This document shows positions 1-9,650 of a stretch of 64,000 nucleotides of DNA, in pieces. How positions within the stretch are numbered: the stretch's first letter is position 1; each line of letters opens with the position of its first letter. A model generated the notes under the pieces. The model was given only the letters and a program-made list of their open reading frames with translations, had not been told where the DNA came from and did no database searches. This stretch comes from Hemerocallis citrina (lineage: Eukaryota > Streptophyta > Magnoliopsida > Asparagales > Asphodelaceae): assembly GCA_017893485.1 (NCBI GenBank), contig CM030366.1:184681947-184745946 (forward strand), given 5' to 3'. Position numbers and translations under genes: made by a program.

Positions 1-1640
1 CCCTTCAAAGCTTATAACTGTCTGCGTTGGATGGTTGCTTCATTATCTCTCTCATTATTCTTCTTAATTGCCTTTGCAGGTTTGACTCTTTTGGTTGCTT
101 GCGACTGCCAGTTCAGTGTCTTGCTATTCCCGGTGTTCTTACTTAACTGGGGAGCTTGCTTTGGAGTTTTGGTTGGTTATTTTGATCGTTCAGGCAGCAG
201 TTATAATTGATTGTTCCTCAACTATGATTAGTAGCTTTCTCTTTTGCCGCTGATGCCTCCTAGCATCTGCATATTAGGTTTCTTACCTTGATCTTCCAGT
301 ATTTTAGCTTCTTATATGCTGGGTAGATTTGTAATCAGATGTTTAAATCCCTCTCTTGGATTTATCCTGCTTTTGTTTGGGCAATCAATGTTTATGCTGA
401 AGCTATGAACTTTGTTTATTGGGGTTCTGTGGATCTGATGATTATTGTTTACTTTTAGCCTTTCTTTGTGTGATGTTCTTCACATTACCTGTTAGTTTGT
501 CCCCTCAGAGGCATGTTTTGGCTGAGGCATTACTTTGGGTGCTTTTAATTCGGTATTCTCTTAATTTTTTCTCCCTTGTTGTTTACTTAACTGCTTATTT
601 CTCTGGTTGTGGCATCCTGGTAGTGTATCAGTCTTCTTACTATTGGTTAAGTTCTGGCCTATTCAGGTTTTGGCTCTTCTCTGGGCTAGTGGTTCGCGGC
701 TTTTCACTATTGCTGACTAAAGATTGTGTCTTCGACTTTAGTTGGTCTTCTTTGCGTTGAGTTTGGCTGATGCTTCGGTTCCTTCGGGGCGGCCCAGTTC
801 AGAGAGGCAAGGAGCGTTGGTTGGCGCTGATCGGATGGCAGGGGTCTTCTTTCTTTGTATTTTATTGTTTGTTTCTGGCTGTATCTATGCATTTTGTTCG
901 GGTTTTACCTCTTGTAAAGCTTTGATCTATACATCCTTTTGATTATAATATATGTCTTTTGGTGTGGCTGGAGTCGAGAGACTCTATCCGTTCTCATAAA
1001 AAAAAAACTATCTCATACTTAAATCTACAGTTGACTTTTTTTCTTAATGCAATGTACGTTGAGAATTATTTTCTTCTCATAACTCAAGAGTAGAAGCAGT
1101 ACATCACAATCAGTCCAATGAGTTCTAGGAAGGAACCATCGCACTTCGACGTAGATATATAGCCTGCCCTTTTGCCATTACCCCTTAACCTTCAAATTTG
1201 ATCTCAATCTCAATCCTTCGCCACTTCTCAACTCTCAACCTAATATGTTCTCCTTACTCTCTCATTTTGCTGGCAACTCCGCGTTCCTAACTCCCAAACT
1301 CAAACGCTCAACGAAACGCAAATCTCTCACATGACACGATTATGAATTCCCAAATTCAGTTCAATTCAACTCAAACTTAAGGATTCCAACAGATCCACCT
1401 CTGATGATTCTGGGACTAATTAAGGAAACATCCTTACCCCTAACCCCCGGCATTTCACTCTATTTGTGTAAATGAGTTCAATAAGCTCTTAAATCTGATG
1501 ACAACATACAAATATGGCCTTGAAGCTACCATATACTAGAATTAAATTGCACATGCTAATAAATTAGTCAGACAAATTAGAAAAGATGGAGTACTAGCAC
1601 ATATAGTACACTAGGTAAGAACATCTGTAGAACGTTGTTT
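1..1640. other. No gene recognised; possible LINE-like 3' tail
   Basis: I see no convincing coding region here. The first kilobase is T-rich on the plus strand and ends in a run of A (about 999-1008) after a T-rich, TGTAAAGC-containing stretch. This looks like the 3' untranslated end and poly(A) tail of a plant non-LTR retrotransposon, but no reverse-transcriptase or RNase H motif is visible. A short open frame at 419-760 is hydrophobic and matches nothing I know. From about 1010 to 1640 the sequence is ordinary AT-rich DNA. Confidence 0.3.
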
Positions 1641-1795
1641 CTAAATTTTGGGTATTTGGCATTTGAGAAATAGCAATTTGAGGAGGTTGCCGCAGTCGTT
1701 GAACCCAAAATTTGGGTTTTTTATTATGAAAAAAAGGGATGGAATCCGTCCCCTATTTTATTTTAATTTTTTTGAGAACAAATGTGGGATGCAAG
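1641..1795. other. Palindromic edge sequence left of Copia-1
   Basis: An inverted repeat (AAATTTTGGGT near 1643 against ACCCAAAATTTGGG near 1711) is followed by a near-perfect palindrome at 1735-1754 centred on GGAATCC. Such GGAATNCC palindromes occur near the ends of several plant DNA transposons. Copia-1 interrupts this sequence, which continues at 8346. It may be the outer edge of the old DNA transposon proposed for this window, but its true boundary and target duplication are not visible. Confidence 0.3.
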
Positions 1796-2727
1796 TATTA
1801 GAACAAGAATTTCATAAAACAGAAATGCTAACAATAATTGTGAAGAGTTACAATTACAGGAAATAAAATAATAAATCATACAATACAATACAGAGCCGAG
1901 ATTTGAATATCTCTGTCCCTAAAGAAATTTTCGCCCCATAGTGTGACGATGGTTGACGAAATGCCTCCCAGGATACAACTGTATTACCTTTCCCTGAAGA
2001 GCAGCACCCTAACTTCAGAGATCTGATCGAACTGGAGCTGTGTTGTATTCTCAGTACTGACTCAGAGAGGAAGAAGAAGAAGTAGAAGATTTGGACTGGG
2101 TTTTTCAGAACTGTACCCTCTGGCAGACAAAATGGTCTGGTTTTATAGGAGATTGAGAGCAACTGAAGGGTCCATTACTCTGTAACAGCAGAGTAGTGGT
2201 TCAAAGACATAACTGATGAGCCATTACTCTGCTGTTACAGAGTAATGGTACCAGTTACTGAAGTTGAAAAGCCTCAACAGTATACTGGGGGGGGGGGGGG
2301 GAAATTTTGACTGGGGCAAAAAAAAAATATAGGCCAGAGCCAAGCCAGACCAGACCAAGCCGAGCCGAGCCGAAGCCGGGCGCACATGTGTGTTTGTCAT
2401 TTTGGCTAAGTCCTCTCTCCACTACACGTTAATAGTAACCCCCGGCCCACGCCCTTTAGTCCATTTTTTTAGTATATATACTGGAAAAAACTTTTCCCAT
2501 TTCTGATATGAGACTATCCATTTTTTCCAAATATCCAAGTTAGTACATATCGAGTACCCAACTTTGGACCAACATTTCTCATTCATACGGAATTCGTTTT
2601 TGGCACATGAGTACATCACGGAATAGTACTCGACGAGAGGAACATGATCCAATCAATTTTCAGTGCCGCCGGTGGCCGGAGCCCACCGGAATCCGGCCGG
2701 GAAAATCTGCAAAAATATTTTCCAACA
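1796..2727 (-). repeat. Copia-1 3' LTR
   Basis: Direct copy of 7395-8345. Its outer plus-strand edge reads TATTAGAAC where the partner has TGTTAGAAC, so one terminal dinucleotide has mutated. It contains a 28-bp-arm hairpin (2172-2248) and a poly-G run near 2287-2301 that the partner LTR lacks. Confidence 0.88.
2172..2248. repeat. Hairpin inside Copia-1 LTR
   Basis: The left arm 2172-2199 (starting CCATTACTCTG) and right arm 2221-2248 are reverse complements at 27 of 28 positions, with a 21-base loop. In the other LTR the left arm is present twice (7766-7793 and 7795-7822) before the right arm (7844-7871). The element therefore had a strong stem-loop in its LTR, and one arm was later tandemly duplicated. 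Confidence 0.85.
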
Positions 2728-3310
2728 ATCCCCCACATGAATGGAAATGACCAGACCATGTAAACCAGACACGACAGAAAGACGCATGACAGAAACAATT
2801 GAAAAATCACTACATCAGGAATGGTAGTAATTTTTCAACTTTGAACCACCCTTAGTGACTAGGCATCAGATTCACTTGACCAGGTAGTGAACGTGATGTC
2901 TTGAACTACCCGGGCTTTGATGTGAACCTAGACAATAACGATCACACAGTTTCATCTCCTCACAGAACTAGGTTCTCTTGTTGTGTTCATTTTGGCCTTG
3001 AACAACTCTGGTTAAATCGTGTGTGAACTTGAAGAATGTAGCCTCTCTTCATTCCTCTAGAAATGACCCTATTTCATACTCACAAGGTGATTGCCCATAA
3101 AGAGTATCCTACCATACCCCATTTTTTTTTCAAAGCTATGAGAATCATTAAAAGCCAAGCATATCCTAACTCTTTGCAGGAAGCACTGTTTTATCATCCT
3201 AAGAGTGGGTATGAGATTTTAATCTCTCAGTGCTCCCGTTGATTCAACAAGGTTTAGTTGTCCCCTTGAACCTAGATCTGGGGATCTCCAATTCCTAGGT
3301 AGGGTTTCCA

Positions 3311-3952
3311 TCAAGTATCCTCTTTCGTCATAGGCTTTAAACCCATTCCTCTTGATGATCTCACAACTTGCTCTTGCGACAAACCTTTAGTAAATGGATC
3401 CTCTAGGTTGTCGGCCGATTTTATATACTCTATAAAGATTACTCCATTTGAGAGTAGTTGTCTAATAGTTTTGTATCGCCTTCTGATATGACGAAACTTA
3501 CCATTATACATACAGCTCAGTGCCCGTGCTATAGCCGATTGGCTGTCACAGTGTACACATAAAGCAGGTACTGGTTTTTCCCACATAGGGATATCCTCTA
3601 AAAAGTTTCAAAGCCATTCTGCTTCCTCTGCCGCTTTGTCTAAAGCAATAAACTTAGATTCCATGGTGGATCTAGCCAATAACGTTTGTTTAGAGGTTTT
3701 CCATGACACGGCTGCACCACTAAGTGTGAAGACATATCTTCTTATGGATTTTGAGTTCTTGGAGTCCGAAATCCAGTTGGCATCACTGTAGCCTTCTAGT
3801 ACTGTTGGATATCTGGTGTAATGCAGTGCATAACTCTGAGTATGTCGCAAGTAGTTCAATACTCTAGTTATTTCTTTCCAGTGACTTCGTCCTGGATTAC
3901 TTGTGTAGCGGCCAGTATATTTATTGAATGTGCTAGGTCCGGTCTTGTACAA
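3311..3952 (-). pseudogene. Copia-1 RNase H domain (broken)
   Basis: Two overlapping minus-strand frames encode the copia RNase H end of Pol. The upstream frame (3952-3608) has GYSDANW, SWKTSKQ and an LARSTMES stretch, the copia equivalents of the conserved YSDADWAG, WKSKKQ and STTEAEY blocks. The downstream frame (3586-3311) has the following HCDSQSAI and GLSQEQV-type blocks. A stop or frameshift separates them near 3590-3608, and another separates this domain from RT near 3870-3950. RNase H would remove the RNA strand during reverse transcription. It cannot be made intact from this copy. Confidence 0.85.
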
Positions 3953-5229
3953 TTTGTTAAGTACATCAGACTACCGAGTACACGTGCATATTCCAGTTGT
4001 GATATGCTGTCATCCGTATTTTTGAACAAGTGAAGACTAGGATCCACAGGACTTTTGGCAGTCCCATTAGAGTAATTCTTGAACCTTTCAAGTACTTTCT
4101 CAGCATAATGAGCTTGAGACAAAGTAATTCCCTCAGATGTCCTGAAAACTTTGATTCCTAGTATGACGTCTGCAACTCCCAAATTTTTCATATCAAACTT
4201 GCTACTAAGCATGTTCTTAGTTTGTTTGATGATGTTGTTATCTCTCCCAATAATGAACATGTCATCCACATACAGATACACCAGAATGTATCCATTTGGA
4301 GTATCTTTGATATAGATACACTTATCACATTCATTTATTTTGAAATCATTTGACATCATAACATTGTCAAATTCTGCATGCCACTGCTTTGGAGCTTGTT
4401 TCAGTCCGTACAAGGATTTTACAAGCCTGCACACCTTGTTTTCCTGTCCAGTTACTACGTAACCCTCAGGTTGTTTCATGTATATTTTTTCTTCTAAATC
4501 CCCATTTAGAAATGCAGTTTTAACATCCATTTGATGTATTTCCAAGTTACATAGAGCTGCAATAGCTATAAATATTCTTATGGAAGTTATTCTTATAACC
4601 GGGGAATATGTATCAAAGAAGTCTAGGCCTTCATTTTGCCTAAATTCTTGTACCACTAGTCTCGCCTTATGTTTCTCTATTGAACTATATGGTTTCAATT
4701 TTTTTTTGAAAATCCATTTGCATCCTAGAGCTTTACATCCAGAAGGCAAATCGACCAACTCCCATGTATGATTTTGCATAATGGAGTCAATTTCACTTTT
4801 GATTGCTTCCTTCCACATAGGAGCATCAGGCGTAGACATGGCTTCCTTGAATGTTCTGGGCTCATTCTCTAACAGAAAGGCCATTACAAAGTCAGGACCA
4901 AATGACTTTGATGTTCTAGTCCGTTTACTATGTCTAGGCTCATCATTATCATGTGCTGGTTCATCAACCGAAGTGCTTGCATTCCCTTGTTTACGTGTAT
5001 GTTTGGGATATGTAGTATCCTTGCACGAAAATACATGTTCAAAGAAGGAAGCATTCCTTGATTCCATTATTGTATTCACATGGATATTCGTTATATCTGA
5101 TTTATATACCAAGAGTCGATATGCACTACTGTTGTGTGCATAGCCTATGAATATGCAATCAATCGTCTTAGGTCCTATGGTGACCTGTTTTGGATTAGGT
5201 ACTACCAATTTTGCTAGACACCCCCACAC
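3868..5229 (-). pseudogene. Copia-1 reverse transcriptase (longest open remnant)
   Basis: This 453-codon minus-strand frame covers the integrase C-terminal linker (VFIGYAHNS block), a serine- and charge-rich spacer, then the copia RVT_2 domain. Visible motifs are WKEAIKSEID at the domain start, GCKWIFKKK, QMDVKTAFLNGDL, SLYGLKQAP and the catalytic LYVDDMF. The core is well preserved. The frame is cut off from integrase by stops at 5230-5342 and shifts near its end, where RNase H continues in another frame. RT would copy the element RNA into cDNA in a virus-like particle. Confidence 0.9.
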
Positions 5230-5342
5230 TTTGAGGTGTTATACGAAGGTACGTTATCTTTCCACAGTTCGTATGGTGTCATGCCAGTTTTCTTGTGAGG
5301 TATTTTATTGAGAATATAGTTGGCAGTCAGCAACGCTTCCCC

Positions 5343-5660
5343 CTACATATTTTGGGGTAAGCTAAAATTCAACAACATGGCATTCATCATCTCCTTTAAA
5401 GTTTGGTTCTTGCGCTCGGCAGTACTGTTTGATTCAGATGAGTAAGGGGCAGTTGTCTGATGAACTATTCCATGTTCAGAGCAGAACATATTAAATGGTG
5501 CATCATATTCTCCTCCTCTATCACTCCTAACGATTTTAATCGTTTTGCCAAGTTGATTTTCAACCTCAAGCTTATATTCTTTGAATTTATCCAAAGCCTC
5601 ATTTTTGCTATGTAACAAGTATACATAACAGAATTTTGTGCAATCATCTATGAATGTCAC
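5343..5660 (-). pseudogene. Copia-1 integrase core (fragment)
   Basis: The minus-strand frame carries the retroviral-type DDE integrase core: the first Asp in FIDDCTKF, the second in RSDRGGEY, and the Glu in TAERKNQTL, with spacing typical of copia. All three catalytic residues are present. The domain is separated from the GAG-pre-integrase and protease frame by a stop near 5661-5684 and from the downstream linker by stops at 5230-5342. Integrase joins element cDNA to the host chromosome and makes the 5-bp target duplication seen at the ends. Confidence 0.88.
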
Positions 5661-5684
5661 AATGTACTTTTTGCCACCTCTGGT

Positions 5685-6360
5685 CTATACATATTTTAAA
5701 TCACACAGATCCGTGTGAATTAGACCTAAAATTATGTGTTTCTTTGTACAACGTGATGGAGTTTTAGTGAGTTTGACCTCTGTGCAAACTTCACATTTTT
5801 CGGTGTTGTCTACCTTAAATTTTGGTAGCAAATTCATGTTAATTAATCTATGCATAGAATTGAAATTAACATGGCCTAATCTTTCATGCCAAACAGAAGA
5901 AGACTCAACAACATAGGCTATAAGAGTTATTTCATTAACTTTGGAAACAACAAGAACAATAATTTTAGGGATGACTGTCATTACATTAAACTTGAACAAT
6001 CCATCATTTACATATCCTTTACCCAAGTACACCCCATTTTTAGACAATACAAAATTATCAAAAGCAAGAATAACCTTAAATCCATTCTTGCTTAGCAAAG
6101 ATCCTGATACCAAGTTCTTTCTAATATCTGGAACATGCAACACATTTGTGAGTGTTAGTTCCTTGCCTGAAGTCATTTTCAGCACTATCTTTTTCGTTCC
6201 TGTAATTTTGGAGGTGGAAGAATTACCCATGAAAAGCTATTCATCCTTGTTGGTATAAAGTGAACATCTCCTTGTCCGAGAAGATGTGCTTGGTGGCCCC
6301 AGTGTCGTACCACCACTCTCGAGGATTGCTACCCACCAGATTCACCTCTGATACAATAGT
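5685..6360 (-). pseudogene. Copia-1 protease and GAG-pre-integrase region (broken)
   Basis: Reading down the minus strand, 6360-6240 encodes a WWYDTGATKHI block with the aspartic protease active site DTGA. After a frameshift near 6235, the frame 6230-5685 gives the rest of protease (LTNVLHVPDIRKNLVSGSLL) and the GAG-pre-integrase zinc-binding module (SVWHERLGHVNF, then CEVCTEVKLTKTP). The protease would process the Gag-Pol polyprotein. At least one shift and the stop at the end of this frame prevent a continuous product. Confidence 0.85.
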
Positions 6361-7294
6361 TAGAGGTCCAGGTCAGAGAGACCGGGGGACAAGTTCTCAG
6401 CTATATGTGCATGGGATCCTTTTGCCTGTCCAGTTCCAGCACGTTTGTTGTCCTTGCTACGGCATTCAGAAATTCTGTGGCCCAGCTTACCACATTTGTG
6501 GCATTTTCTAGCAAACCTTTTTGCTGCCGATTTTTTGTTCGAGGCATGTGGCAAGAACTTTCTCTTTTTTTCTTTTTGTTTATGCTCCACCATGTTTGCC
6601 TTTTCTATAGACTGATTTTCATAGGACCTATTAGCCTTGCGATTCTCCTCTTCGATATGCAACCTGACAATGAGGTCTTCAAGAGACATCTCCTTTCGCT
6701 TGTGCTTAAGGTAGTTCTTGAAGTCTTTCCATCCAGGTGGAAGCTTCTCGATGAACACTGCAACCTGGAATGGTTCGCACAGCATCATGTTCTCTACAGC
6801 GATTTCATGCATTATCACCTGCAGTTTCTGGATTTTACTCACAACTGTTTTGGAGTCAACCATCTTTTAGTCTAGAAATTTGCCGACTACAAACTTCTTG
6901 GATCCGGCGTCTTTTGTTTTGTACTTCTTCTCCAAAGACCCCGACAGGAGTTTGGACGTCTTGAAGACACAGTAGACGTTGTACAACGGGTCTACCAAGC
7001 CATTCAGGATGTAGTTTTTGCAGAGATAGTCACCCTAAGTCCATGCATCAACCGCAGCAACGGAGTGTGCATCCATTGATGCCAGCATAGGGGCAGATTC
7101 AGTGAGAAACTTGTCCAGCTTCTTGAATCCAGTTCGTTGAACTTCTCTGGTTTTTCTCCCACAGTAATATGTGTGGGCAAAATGAACGAATGTGCCGCAA
7201 CCGATTGTGCAGTCATATTTTGGGTCACTGGTGTTTCGGCACTGATAAGCCCATTGATACTTTCGATCCGTGTGTTTTCCATGTTTTGAAACAC
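6360..7294 (-). pseudogene. Copia-1 gag with CCHC zinc knuckle (broken)
   Basis: The gag start is near 7294, where the VGEKPEKFN block typical of copia gag appears. The middle (about 7020-6870) gives the UBN2-type gag core in a shifted frame ([20 protein letters not shown]). The frame 6863-6360 gives the C-terminal part with basic clusters and a zinc knuckle CHKCGKLGHRISEC (C-x2-C-x4-H-x4-C). Gag would form the particle and bind element RNA. Frameshifts near 7030 and a stop near 6866 break it. Confidence 0.85.
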
Positions 7295-7394
7295 TTAGAA
7301 TATAACTGTTAGTTGTTTTCCCGAAATGATAACAGAACCTGTAAAGAATCTTCACAAAAAACTGTTAGAATAGAGGGAAAAATTGCTTTAAGAT

Positions 7395-8345
7395 TGTTAG
7401 AACAAGAATTTCATAAGACAAATGCTAACAATAATTGTGAAGAGTTACAATTACAGGAAATAAAATAACAAACCATACAATACAATACAGAGTCGAGATT
7501 TGAACATCTCTGTCCTTAAAGCAATTTTCGCCCTATAGTGTGACGGTGGTTGACGAAATGCCTCCCAGGATACAACTGTATTACCTTTCCCTGAAGAGCA
7601 GCACCCTAACTTCAGAGATCTGATCGAACTGGAGCTGTGTTGTATTCTCAGTACTGACTCAGAGAGGAAGAAGAAGACGAAGATTTGGACTGGTTTTTTA
7701 AGAACTGTGCCCTATAGCAGACAAAATGGACTGGTTTTATAGGAGATTGAAAGCAACTGAAGGGTCCATTACTCTGTAATAGCAGAGTAATGGTCCATTA
7801 CTCTGTAACAGCAGAGTAGTGGTTCAAAGACATAATTGATCAACCATTACTCTGCTGTTACAGAGTAATGGTACCAGTTACTGAAGTTGAAAAGCCTCAA
7901 CAGTATACTGGGGGATAAAATTTTGACTGGGGCAAAAAATATATATATAGGCCAGAGTCAAACCAGACCAGACCAAGCCGAGCCGAGCCGAAGCCGGGCG
8001 CGCATATGTGTTTGTCATTTTGACTAAGTCTTCTCTCCACTACACGTTAATAGTAACCCCCGGACCACGCCCTTTAGTCTATTTTTTTAGTATATATACT
8101 AGAAAAAACTTTCCCCATTTCTGATATGGGACTATCCATTTTCTCCAAATATCCAAGTTAGTACATATCGAGTACCCAACTTTGGACCAACATTTCTCAT
8201 TCATACGGATTTCGTTTTTGGCCCATGAGTACATCATGGAATAGTACTCAACGAGAGGAACATGATCCAATCAATTTCTGGCGCCGCCGGTGGCCGGTGC
8301 CGACCGAAATCCAGCCCGGAAAATCTGCAAAAATGTTTTCCAACA
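7395..8345 (-). repeat. Copia-1 5' LTR
   Basis: Direct copy of 1796-2727 with intact TG...CA ends in plus orientation (TGTTAGAAC to TTCCAACA). It carries the extra 29-bp hairpin arm described for the LTR hairpin. As the 5' LTR of a minus-strand element it would hold the promoter. Confidence 0.88.
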
Positions 8346-8535
8346 GAAAGATCTTCTTCCATTCGACACTTGTGCGGTTCTTAAGATCTTCCGTCCAACA
8401 CTTGTGCGGTTTTTTTTAATAGTGTTGAACGGAATATCCGACGCTTTTTTAATAATTTTTTAAAAAAATGAACGGGAGGAAACAATTTGTTACGTCCCTT
8501 TGTTTAGTGAAAAAAATTGACAAATTTGCCTTTTA
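8346..8535. repeat. TIR-like left edge of the ancestral PMD/Harbinger element
   Basis: After the Copia-1 target duplication there is a direct repeat of about 26 bp containing ACACTTGTGCGGTT (8351-8382 and 8386-8411), a long T run, and a palindromic core CGGAATATCCG near 8430-8440. The following T-rich stretch, with ATGAACGGGAGGAAACAA, resembles the reverse complement of 51750-51900 read inward: T run, ATGAGGGACAAAACAA, a CGTTCC or CGTCCC block, then an AAAAATTGA stretch. I infer diverged terminal inverted repeats. No target duplication was located. Confidence 0.35.
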
Positions 8536-8565
8536 TATGCTATTTATATCATACCACTACACTCA
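8530..8565 (+). promoter_or_regulatory. Possible promoter (TATA) of the PMD gene
   Basis: A TATA-like stretch TTTTATATGCTATTTATATC lies at about 8531-8550, followed by a C/T-rich leader (8560-8640), then by the first PMD coding fragment. The spacing and the pyrimidine-rich leader fit a plant promoter. This is only a sequence resemblance. Confidence 0.35.
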
Positions 8566-8639
8566 CTCATCCTTCACACTATCTCCTCTAACTACTTAAA
8601 TCGCCTTCCCTCATCTCAATTCTTTCTCTTAAATAGCCA

Positions 8640-8781
8640 CCCCAAATACCCATGTCTATCTGAAAATTTATTGGTAGGATAAAATCAAAAAGTCAAGCCG
8701 GGTCGGATCATGACAACACAAAGATGCAAGCCGAAGCAGAGACTCCAGATATGGATTTTAGCGATCCAACATTGTGGAAAC
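8640..8781 (+). pseudogene. PMD (MAIN-like) gene, N-terminal fragment
   Basis: The plus-strand frame reads through ETPDMDFSDPTLWK up to the Copia-2 insertion. The nearest in-frame ATG is at 8724-8726, with a stop further upstream near 8660. If Copia-2 and one copy of its GAAAC/GATAC duplication are removed, the frame continues directly into 13626 as WKQVVDDHKHVC. This identifies the fragment as the N-terminus of the plant mobile domain gene whose remainder lies at 13626-14110 and 43921-44988. The true start is uncertain. Confidence 0.6.
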
Positions 8782-9062
8782 TGTTGGATATATATATGTA
8801 TATTCTCACTATATGAATAATATTATGTGTAATATTACTCTATGGGTAACACGTGTCTTACACGTACTAATTGTATGAATATCGGAACGCGGGTTGAGTT
8901 GGTTGAGAACCCGTACCCAAACCAGTATTTATTCTATAAATATTGGCTTGAGATAGTAGTCTAGGTATTCCACTTTTGATACCTAAGGTAAATATCTCAA
9001 GCACTTTAGTCTAGGATATTAACCCTAATTTTTATTGTTATTATCTCTCATAATCTTTGACA
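8782..9062 (+). repeat. Copia-2 5' LTR
   Basis: 281-bp direct repeat, partner 13341-13620. It contains a TATA-like ATTCTATAAATATTGGC stretch near 8931-8947. The end is set at TTGACA because the homology fades there and the last bases form CA. No initiator-Met primer site follows. Confidence 0.8.
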
Positions 9063-9650
9063 ATCTTGAGATATTAAAATTAATTTTTGAGATTAAGAGA
9101 GATCAATGAAATCACTGTTCGTAGGGATTTGATCGCAATCGTCGTTATCGCCACATGACCTCCACTGTCGCTAGCAGACGTCGCAGCATGTGGCCACCAC
9201 CTCTGCAATCATCGAAGATCTCGGCCATCAGATCTGATCGCCACTGTCGATGGGCGCCGCCTCCGCCATTGCCCCTGATGCCAGGGTCGTGCAAGCCGCT
9301 AGCGTCGCCACCCGCTGCAACACCCCGACGATAGCAGCAGCAACCTCCTTCTCCTTCTTCTCCATCTCCCCGAGCGCAACAGAGAGAAGAAAGGGAAAAG
9401 CCATATCCGATTTTTCGATTGGTCGTTTCCGGTGTTTGGTGTTCGGGCGAAGGATCGGATCCTTGTGTGGGATCACAGATCCACTTTTCTGCTCTTGGTG
9501 TTTTGGGTGCTTAGATCTGTGTGTTTGTTGTTTGGTTTGTTTGTCAAAACCAACCACAAACACATGCTCTGACTCTCATGTGCTGGTGGGTGGTTTGTGG
9601 ATCTGTTCCCAAACCCGACCTGCAAAGCCCAGCTAGATCATTTAATATTG
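9063..9650 (+). other. GC-rich leader region of Copia-2
   Basis: Between the 5' LTR and the first coding remnants lies a GC-rich block (about 9120-9480), quite unlike the AT-rich interior. An open frame at 9250-9636 starts MGAASAIAPDARVV; on the other strand 9563-9228 is also open. Neither resembles copia gag or any family I know. It may be a captured host fragment or an odd untranslated leader. I do not call a gene. Confidence 0.35.

Larger units (their letters stand above)
1796..8345 (-). mobile_element. Copia-1: full-length degenerate Ty1/copia LTR retrotransposon
   Basis: Two direct LTRs (1796-2727 and 7395-8345) flank gag, protease, integrase, RT and RNase H remnants in copia order (integrase before RT), read on the minus strand. 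The LTRs begin TGTTGG and end CTAACA in element orientation. A purine tract, CATGTGGGGGAT in element orientation, abuts the 3' LTR at 2728-2739. The flanking 5-bp duplication is GCAAG (1791-1795) against GAAAG (8346-8350), one mismatch. No canonical initiator-Met primer site is visible beside the 5' LTR. All coding frames are broken, so it is immobile. The clade within copia was not assigned. Confidence 0.9.

Noticed and set aside
419..942. Hydrophobic open frames in the first kilobase as a host gene
   Set aside because: T-rich composition gives Phe/Leu/Val-rich peptides by chance; no splice, domain or codon pattern supports a gene.
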